Source: Acanthaster planci
Taxonomy: Eukaryota; Echinodermata; Asteroidea; Valvatida; Acanthasteridae
NCBI RefSeq assembly: GCF_001949145.1
Contig: NW_019091367.1
Location: 2,243,809-2,257,668, forward strand
Length of the DNA stretch: 13,860 nucleotides
Direction of reading: 5' to 3'
Under the pieces are notes generated by a model that worked only from the letters and a program-made list of their open reading frames with translations, had not been told where the DNA came from and did no database searches. The translations under genes and the position numbers were made by a program. Below, piece after piece: positions 7,643 to 13,860 of the stretch; positions within the stretch are counted from its first letter, which is position 1, and each line of letters opens with the position of its first letter.

Positions 7643-10600
7643 CTATGTGGTGTAGAAACCACCGTCATGTTTGCGCGAGTAGCCGGGGTTCGTGGCGGCG
7701 CTGTGGTGGCTGTCGATGGCACCCTTTGTGCTGTGAATGCTTTCCTTCTTGGGATCCTGGATGACTGACTTGACCGTCGGCGGGTTCATGGGGTCAAACA
7801 GCTTGGGTTCCTCTTTCTTCTTGTTTTTCAGGATCCGCCTTCCGAAGGAAAGAGAAAGTAATGTCCCTTTCAGTGTAATCTGGACAAGTCAATCCTCACA
7901 GGAATGGAGAAATTGTAAGTTTAAAGTTTGACACAGGCAAGACGCTAGATTTTTCAACCAAAAAGGAAATTTTGTATTCTGAGAGGTCAAGCTCAATTTG
8001 GGGGCTTGTTAAACATTTGGGGAAGGGAAAGAAACAAAATAATCCCCCAAAATTGCCTTTAATTAGTTTTGTTTCAAGAAGAAAACAACTGTCCCTGTTT
8101 GGGGGGGTGGGGGCATGATCTCTGTTGGCCCCTAGGATCCACCAATGGGGGAAACAGTACTTTCTGCTGCACATTGCCAAAGAAAATCCTCCTTTCCAAT
8201 TGAAATGCACATTTCTAACGGGTGAAATAACTGAATAACTTGTCTTTGCCCTTTGAATTTGAATATTAGGAGAGACAGTAATGTCTAAATTCGTTTTTTG
8301 TTCAATGTCTGCTTTGAAGCAGTTAGAATCCTCGCCAGGCAGCTGAAAGCTGCAGTGATGACCTCCAATTCTAGGATTTTCTTTTTTTGGGCAACTTACC
8401 CATGGTCCTCTCCTATCGTCTCTGGCTGCGTGAGGGTCTCGTTCTTAGATCTCAAGAATTCGTTGTGTTGGTCGTAGTCTGATTTCAAGATGAAGTCCAG
8501 GCTGTCTCTGGGTGCCTATGAGAAAGGAAGAAACCAACCACATACAAACAATAAAATGAAGCAAATCTAACTGGAATCCGAGAGGAATATTTGGGTTGTA
8601 AATCCAGGCAAAAATAGACCACATACATGTACTATGACGCCACGCTTTGTTTACATGTGTGCTTTCTGATGGTGCTCGGTAGACCACGGGCCCCCACCAG
8701 CTCCACAGGATATAGAATTTCTTTTGGCAGTGAAATCAGTATCGTGGCGCAGGAACCGACTACCTGCAGTTGCTCATTTTGGGTCTCTCAAGATTTGAAT
8801 TCAGAGACTTAAAAAAGTCTGCATGGTAAATGCTCACCTTTGAAGGGAGCATGGCACCTCAAAAGTGAATCACAAGTTTTATTTACCAATGTTAAAGTTA
8901 TCACATATGTCCTGTTCATAACATAAACTTGGAGTCAGTTCCCAAGCTGGAATCTTGATTCTTGACACGATCAATATTGATTCCAAACACTCCTGGAGTT
9001 GCTCAAGACTAACCTGGCATACCACAGCAGTGCTTTGGGCAATCTAGCCCATTTTATGAGATGTACGTTGCATCAGGGAGATGTTTATTTTTATTAATAA
9101 CAGGTTTTGCCTTTACAAAACTTCTTTGTTATCTTTATCAAAGTTTGGTTTGTTTACAAGAGCTACCTGTATGCACATACATGTACATGTAATCACAATG
9201 ATCCTTGATTCAAAACCACTGAACTAAAGCAGTGTGGAAGTGGAGAAACCACAAGAACTGTCACAAGAAAAACGTTGAACGTTAATTAGCAAGGAATTCT
9301 TTCATTGAAGTTAATTTGAATAGCTTGGGACTTGAATTCAAGCTTGAGGTCTTGTGGGGTTCACAACTGGGATGGCTTATAAGAGGGTCTGACAACAATG
9401 AACTACAGCAAAGGTCCAAGGATGGTTGGGGCCAATTAATCCATCAATAGCGCGACAGGGCCCAACTTCAACACACTAGGTTGGGATCGCCTAACTGTAG
9501 TTGGGACAATCTACAGTTGGGACTGATGCTACATGTACGGTTGGGGAGTAGCAAGATTGTTGGGGACTAAAATCAATTTACCTGGGGGTCATGATGGTAG
9601 ACTTCTCGGCGTGAGCTAGACAGTGTGCTGGTGGTGTTAAGCCTATTCCAAGGGTCAACTCGCTGTGCTAGATGAGTTGGCTGCGTGTAGGACTTTGTCT
9701 GTAATACATTGTTGAGAATTTGTCATTTAACACATCAACCACATAATGGAACACAAACTTTATTGATAGAAACCAAATCTATACAAAGCACTTTTGGCAA
9801 AACATGTTCAGCAAAATGATTTTCTTGGTTTTTGTTTAGAAATGGCTTTGAAAAAAATGTCTGTATTCGTGTATGACTTTTGTTTTAAAGCTGAAGAACA
9901 ATATAACTTTTTCTTTTGCAATCTATGAAAAGAAACTAGGGCCCACACCTTTAAACCATGTAAACAGAGACCTGAGCCGTTACCTTTAATTTTATTGCAG
10001 TCATGCTATTTAGCATCAACAAGCGTCAACACACACAAGTAGCGTCAACAAAGCATCAACAACTTGGAGATGCCCCCTGAGGATTTTGAAGTGGCTTTAT
10101 CGTATTTATTAGTTACTCTAACATCTGCCACTGTGTAAAAGAACAGCAAATTTTCTTCCAGATTTGCAATGCATGGGGGCCGCCATCTTTCTTTTCTCTG
10201 CCATCAACACGAAAACAAGATGGCAGCCGGTCAGGCTGCACGAGCAGGCGCGATTTTTTGCTCAAATCACACTCACATATCATTTTCAATAATGTGATAC
10301 GCTGAATATGATATGTAGGAGCCTGATTAATATTGTAAATGTAAAATATATGCTTGACAACTTGTTGACATTTGATGACGCTTGTTGATGCTTGCTGACA
10401 CTAAATAGCATGACCCTTTATTGGTTTATGGCTAGAAGTTTTTAAATATATGTAGGGCCTTGGCTTACCCTTAATCTACGGCACAACGTTCTTAGATACT
10501 CTGTGCTTCTAATCGGCAATAAACCTTTTCAACATTCCCAATGCATTATGGGTTTGGATGACAAACAAGCCATGTATTTTATGCATAAATAAATCTACAT

Positions 10601-11887
10601 GTATGGGGGAGTGAACCAGTCAGAAATTAAGTTTACAATTTTCTTCAGAATATTTTGAAAGTACCTATTCATCACCTAACAGCTGCAAGCGTAGTATACA
10701 AGGAAAAGTTTTAAAATAAGATTATTTTTCAAATGTTTGTAAGAAGAAAAATCACCCGTAATTGTCTTTTTATAAGGGCACCAGTCATTCTAGGCTGAAA
10801 ATGGCGTGATTGGTCGGTGTAGGATGAATGAGCCACAAGTCATGATTTTGATTGGCCAAACTAAGGCATTACTATTCACAATCTTAGTCATAGGTTAATC
10901 CATGACAAAAACTTGTCTTGTTGGAAGGAATTCCCTGAATTTTTCTGTTCTGCCATGCTTTAAACATCTAAGTCTTGTAAATATCTTCATTCCAAATTTT
11001 ATAATGCAACACTCTGAGAGAAGAGGATAGCTTAAACTGGAATAGGTAATAAAATGGAAGCAGATTAATGTGTTGCGGGTACACTTCTCCCATATGGTTG
11101 TACATAAAGTGAATTGCTTGTTTGTCATCCAACCCGCATTGCAAACATCGAAAAGGTTTGTTGACATGTGGATGAAATCCAACCAAAACATGAAGCAATA
11201 ATTGTTCACATAAACTTACAAGTTTTTCTGAATTTATCTGGGCATAGGCCTCTAACCTACTACAAAAGTAATCTCCAGATTAGGCCTAGTCGTAGGCCTA
11301 GGCCCTAGCCCAGGCTGGACGTTGTCTTCATTTCATTAGTACAGTCAGGGAGTCCACCTGGGCTAGCCTACGATGAATAGTACTCAAATGGTATTTTAAA
11401 CATGTTTCTCTCGAGCTTGAATGACCCGAGGAAGAGAGGCCTAGACTTGTTTACTTAATATGAAACAACTAAAAACTGGCAGCAATTAAACCTTCATAGC
11501 TAGTCCGAGTAACTTGGACATTACAAATCGCCTTTTTTAACATTTGGACATGTACGGTAGGGCCTACCTTATTACTGGGCTTTCCATCTATGAGCTACAT
11601 TGAACATGTATTTTGAGTGAAATGATTTAATGGAAGCAAAAGCCTATGGAAGGTACGGATCCTTCCTACTGAGTACTACCATCGCCCAACCATGTCCAAA
11701 ATGTTTTTTAAAGAGGCGATTTGTTAGGTCCAAGTTACTCGGACTATTTCATCAGTTCAAACTCTAAACACATTTCTAACGTGATTGTTGAGGACCTTCC
11801 ACACACCTGAAATGTCCTGGCTCCCATGAAGTCATCGTCGTTCTGTAGCTCAGGGAAGGGATATGGCTGTCTGTTTGAAACCTCCAT
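7643..11887 (-). CDS. CFAP276: CFAP276 (C1orf194 homologue), axonemal microtubule inner protein
   Basis: The coding exons, in minus-strand order, are 11887-11807 (27 codons from ATG), 9698-9582 (39 codons), 8515-8400 (38 codons plus 2 nt) and 7838-7643 (ending in TAG at 7645-7643). Donors are GTGTGT, GTAAAT and GTAAGT, acceptors are TTACAG, CATAG and GGAAG, and intron phases are 0, 0 and 2. The product is 169 residues, the same length as I recall for human CFAP276. Matches run the whole length: an N-terminal NDDDFMG, then [20 protein letters not shown], then a DSLDF segment, and a C-terminal signature of DPKKESIHS followed by [15 protein letters not shown] near the end. The human protein has PKKESIHS and AATNGGYSRKKDGGF in the same places. 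The family sits inside the doublet microtubule lumen of motile cilia and flagella, and human variants are linked to Charcot-Marie-Tooth disease. There is no signal peptide or membrane segment. Lys-rich [10 protein letters not shown] starts the last exon. An RFX X-box lies 200 bp upstream of the ATG. Confidence 0.95.
9481..9567. repeat. short degenerate minisatellite with TTGGG core
   Basis: TTGGG occurs at 9481, 9501, 9517, 9541 and 9560, spaced 16-24 bp, with partly conserved flanks (GTAGTTGGGACAATCTAC and similar). It sits in CFAP276 intron 2, directly next to the donor of exon 2 (exon ends at 9582). The repeat is weak and could be partly chance. Confidence 0.45.
9998..10416. mobile_element. 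MITE-like element, 419 bp, long inverted ends, TTTATTG duplication
   Basis: The left end CAGTCATGCTATTTAG (9998-10013) matches the reverse complement of the right end (10416-10401), GGGTCATGCTATTTAG, at 14 of 16 positions. The inverted similarity goes on for about 60 bp through short CATCAACAAGCGTCAACA-type subrepeats. A perfect 7-bp direct repeat, TTTATTG, flanks the element (9991-9997 and 10417-10423). A second, inner inverted pair (GCCGCCATCTTT near 10180, AAGATGGCAGCC near 10220) sits near the centre. There is no open frame for a transposase. The ends CAG..., with a possible 8-bp duplication carrying one mismatch, suggest a hAT-type non-autonomous element, but this is inference. It lies in CFAP276 intron 1. 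Confidence 0.75.
11244..11315. repeat. TAGGCCTA-rich palindromic cluster
   Basis: ATAGGCCT, TTAGGCCTAG, GTAGGCCTAG and GGCCCTAGCC follow one another within about 70 bp in CFAP276 intron 1. AGGCCT palindromes also occur near 11436 and 13176. Such runs are frequent in several invertebrate deuterostome genomes. I see no evidence of a specific function. Confidence 0.35.
11503..11744. mobile_element. MITE-like element, 242 bp, about 52-bp inverted ends, TA flanks
   Basis: The left end (11503-11552) and the reverse complement of the right end (11744-11691) both begin GTCCGAGTAACTTGGAC. They continue through AACAAATCGCCT (TACAAATCGCCT on the left), T/A-rich runs of unequal length, and GGACATG. Identity is about 85-90% by eye with a few indels. 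TA occurs immediately outside both ends (11501-11502 and 11745-11746), as expected for a Tc1/mariner-type insertion. The first 17 bp are themselves a near-palindrome. No transposase frame is present. The element lies in CFAP276 intron 1, its right end 62 bp from exon 1. Confidence 0.8.
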
Positions 11888-12086
11888 GTTCTTCTTGCGT
11901 TAGTTCCTTCTACCCAAAAAGGTTTGATTTTGCAAAGAAATTTGCCACAGGACACCCAACTCAAGTTACAAGCGATCTTTCACAAATGCAAAGTGAATTG
12001 AAGTAAGTCACCAATGTGTACGGTACGCGTATTACATGTGCATGTACAATGTACGTACGCATACTGTACACAGACTGTATACAATG
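11888..12086 (-). promoter_or_regulatory. inferred proximal promoter and 5' UTR of CFAP276
   Basis: This is the sequence between the CFAP276 ATG and the X-box. I see no convincing TATA box. Six GTAC tetramers occur within 12018-12069, several inside TGTACA or CGTACG-type palindromes. The transcription start cannot be placed from sequence alone. Confidence 0.4.
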
Positions 12087-12100
12087 GTAACCACGGCAAC
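12087..12100 (-). promoter_or_regulatory. RFX X-box of the CFAP276 promoter
   Basis: The plus strand reads GTAACCACGGCAAC and the minus strand GTTGCCGTGGTTAC. Both half-sites (GTTGCC and GGTTAC) with a 2-bp spacer fit the X-box consensus GTTGCC-AT-GGTAAC, which RFX factors bind in promoters of ciliary genes. It is 200 bp upstream of the CFAP276 ATG, the usual distance for such sites. Binding itself is inferred. Confidence 0.72.
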
Positions 12101-13264
12101 TTTTGAATTTTAAACTATAGAGGGCGCTATATGAGGTTCACGCTGGATCACAGACATGTTGCACTACACCAAGTACGCACCCATAAAAAACAGTGCAAAA
12201 TCGGACCGAAATAGCGCCGCCTGTTGACTCTCGTGAAGAGGTTGACCTCTGTTTTTTTTCACTGGCAATTCAAGACTATGGCCAGAAGATCACTTTCCGT
12301 TTCAATTTCATGGGGGTTAGCTACGAATATCTTTTTTTATTCGCCTTTCGAGGAAGAAACCCCCAAAACAGCAATAAAACTAAGCGCTCATTTCTGAATA
12401 TAGCCGCCCGCCTCTATCCAAAATAGGCTCCCAATTCAGGAAATACCCCGAACTGGATACTATTAGTCCCAAATTCGGGATTTATAGAAATATTTCTATG
12501 ATGCCTCCTGATTATGGCAGGTCTTATTGTAAAAACCCCGTGGGATCACAAAATATCAATGAGCTCGCGCACAGAAATACAACCATTTGGTGGAATGCAC
12601 CCTTATGTCTGTGCGCTGGATGGATTGAGGCCGGAGCTCGAGGCTGGGGTGGGTGGATGGGTTCAGAACTACAGAACAGAAAGGGTCACCTCCAGAACAA
12701 TGAAAAACCTATTTCAGCTACTCTTCCATCTAGCGATTTTATTTCTTTATTTTTGTATTAAACTTTCCATCCATCCATCTACGCGGAACCTCAGAGTCGC
12801 CAGGATAGAAAATTGTTTTGTGCTCCAGTGGCGGAAGCATTTACTTTTGGTAATTTGGGGGTTAATCTTCACACAGTACCAGTACATGAATGCACTTTAA
12901 GGTACGACCGTCTTCGGAATTTGTTTTCATTATTGGCTGTACACTATGATCTTACTAATGATAAAGGTTATTAATATTATTATTCAGTAGCAAACCGATT
13001 TTTTTTCGAGGGTTATAATTAAGCAGTTCTGAACTTAAACACGTACAGAAATCACTCTTCTTATCGATTTCCATACTCTTTTTTGCAAGCTGATTATCAA
13101 TCAGAAGAGAATAGCTCATTTAACTGGTAATTCTTCCATACACTAAGTAATATTTTCACTTCAAACGGATGAGGTAGGCCTCAGCTAGTACTAGGTTGCT
13201 GCGCCCAATGTTATGATGATGCATGGTTTTACTGTTGATGGTAAGGACCTAAGCGCGTCGAAAT
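12101..13264. other. upstream region with no gene supported
   Basis: Several open stretches exist, the longest a 128-codon plus-strand frame from 12514. None resembles a protein I know, has convincing splice sites or shows coding composition. Visible structure includes an inverted pair of GGGCGCTAT-like motifs (12118-12130 and 12211-12226), a near-palindrome AGAGGTTGACCTCT near 12238, a cluster of near-palindromes at 12429-12499, and a short CCAT run near 12767. Confidence 0.5.
12429..12499. repeat. cluster of short near-palindromes
   Basis: TCCCAATTCAGGA (12429-12441) and TCCCAAATTCGGGA (12467-12480) look like diverged copies of one near-palindrome. They are followed by a perfect 16-bp palindrome, ATAGAAATATTTCTAT (12484-12499). 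The function is unknown; this may be the remains of a fold-back element. Confidence 0.45.
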
Positions 13265-13402
13265 TTAAAAAAAAAAGCAAGCTACCGAGTTTTTCCAAGG
13301 CAATCGTCCATTCTTGCTATTAGCGTCAAGAACCAAAGCTCGTGATCGGAAGAACCCGAAGACAAAAGCGCCCGCCAGCACCGGCACCACAAACATGCAC
13401 AT
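13265..13402 (-). other. candidate exon encoding a signal-anchor-like peptide (unrecognised)
   Basis: From ATG at 13402 the minus strand reads 45 codons to TAA at 13267-13265. The frame also stays open upstream to about 13516. The first 18 residues are strongly hydrophobic (MCMFVVPVLAGAFVFGFF), followed by Arg-containing RSRALVLDANSKNGRLPWKN. The patch is clearly more GC-rich than its surroundings, with many G/C third positions. A possible acceptor, TACCCCACAG, lies just before the ATG, and a weak donor GTAGCT follows the Ser codon at residue 39. No partner exon was found, and I do not recognise the protein. It could be a leading exon of another minus-strand gene, or chance. Confidence 0.22.
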
Positions 13403-13860
13403 CGCGTGTCTGTGGGGTAGCGCAGGGAGATCACAGCAAGCTCGATGCCAGGAGGGTGCACCCTTGTATTTAGGCCAGAAATATGTGTCCGCCGAGCTCT
13501 TTAATAAAAGTTATACACTGAAAATATTTCATATCAGAGGATCCTGAGAGCCATGGGACTGGGGAATTGAAGAAATGTGAGACTGAACCCCTGGGCCGGA
13601 CTCAGGGCTTCCAATTGGGAGCAATTTGGATGCAATCGGGTCCCAAAGTGGCACTATTTGAGCCATTTTGCAGAGGGATGGTTTTTCAAAATGGCTACTT
13701 TTCTGGACAGGGACATTTTCTTGATTTTAGGGGTGGTCCGCGTCTGGTGGAAATTTCTCAAAAATTCATTGGTCAACCCCCCGAAAATAGAAAGGAATAT
13801 GAAAGGGGGCATGTGGGACAACATTTTTCTTTGTAGCCTGAACACCTGTGAGTGTTGTGT
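13403..13860. other. window end, nothing clear
   Basis: A plus-strand open stretch from about 13567 (89 codons) starts at TTG, has no recognisable domain and is not supported as a gene. AATAAA occurs near 13502. No repeat boundaries were found here. Confidence 0.4.

Noticed and set aside
12514-12900. A 128-codon plus-strand open frame
   Set aside because: It has no known domain, its second half is low-complexity hydrophobic sequence translated from T-rich DNA, and no splice or promoter signals support it.
13567-13836. An 89-codon plus-strand open frame
   Set aside because: It begins with TTG, shows no family resemblance, and lies in sequence that looks like ordinary non-coding DNA.

Overview
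This window is intron-rich animal DNA. It has GT-AG introns, short exons in mostly AT-rich sequence, a tRNA-derived SINE, two MITE-like inverted-repeat elements and minisatellites. Frequent ACATGTA and TAGGCCTA motifs, together with invertebrate-type versions of both genes, suggest an aquatic invertebrate, probably an invertebrate deuterostome (echinoderm, hemichordate or cephalochordate). That placement is an impression from sequence style and not a proof.

Two protein-coding genes can be assembled exon by exon, and they converge. On the plus strand (330-3197) lie the last four coding exons of a TRPV-type ion channel: the S6 pore helix, the TRP-box region and a long basic C-terminal tail, 290 codons in all; the rest of the gene lies upstream of the window. 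On the minus strand (11887 down to 7643) is a complete four-exon gene for a 169-residue protein recognisable as CFAP276 (C1orf194), a small protein of the axonemal microtubule lumen. Its start, three introns (phases 0, 0, 2) and stop are all visible. About 4.4 kb of AT-rich sequence without recognisable genes separates the two stop codons.

Upstream of CFAP276 is a good match to the RFX X-box (12087-12100), 200 bp before the ATG, which is what one expects for a ciliary gene. Invertebrate TRPV channels of the OSM-9/Inactive/Nanchung group work in ciliated sensory neurons, so both genes have a plausible link to cilia. The adjacency may be chance.

Repeats, region by region: a tRNA-derived SINE (minus, 108-262) in the intron before the first visible TRPV exon; a diverged minisatellite of about 20 copies of a 22-bp unit (542-978) in the next intron; a 170-bp imperfect inverted repeat (1678-1847) in the following intron, with a related fragment at 5327-5365; an 86-bp tandem duplication joined by a single N (7179-7351), which looks like an assembly join; a small TTGGG minisatellite (9481-9567); and two non-autonomous DNA elements in CFAP276 intron 1, one of 419 bp with a TTTATTG target duplication (9998-10416) and one of 242 bp with TA flanks (11503-11744). 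Beyond the CFAP276 promoter (12101-13860) no gene is established. One short GC-rich open stretch on the minus strand (13265-13402) could be an exon encoding a signal-anchor peptide. I found no bacterial genes, CRISPR array, rRNA or intact tRNA.
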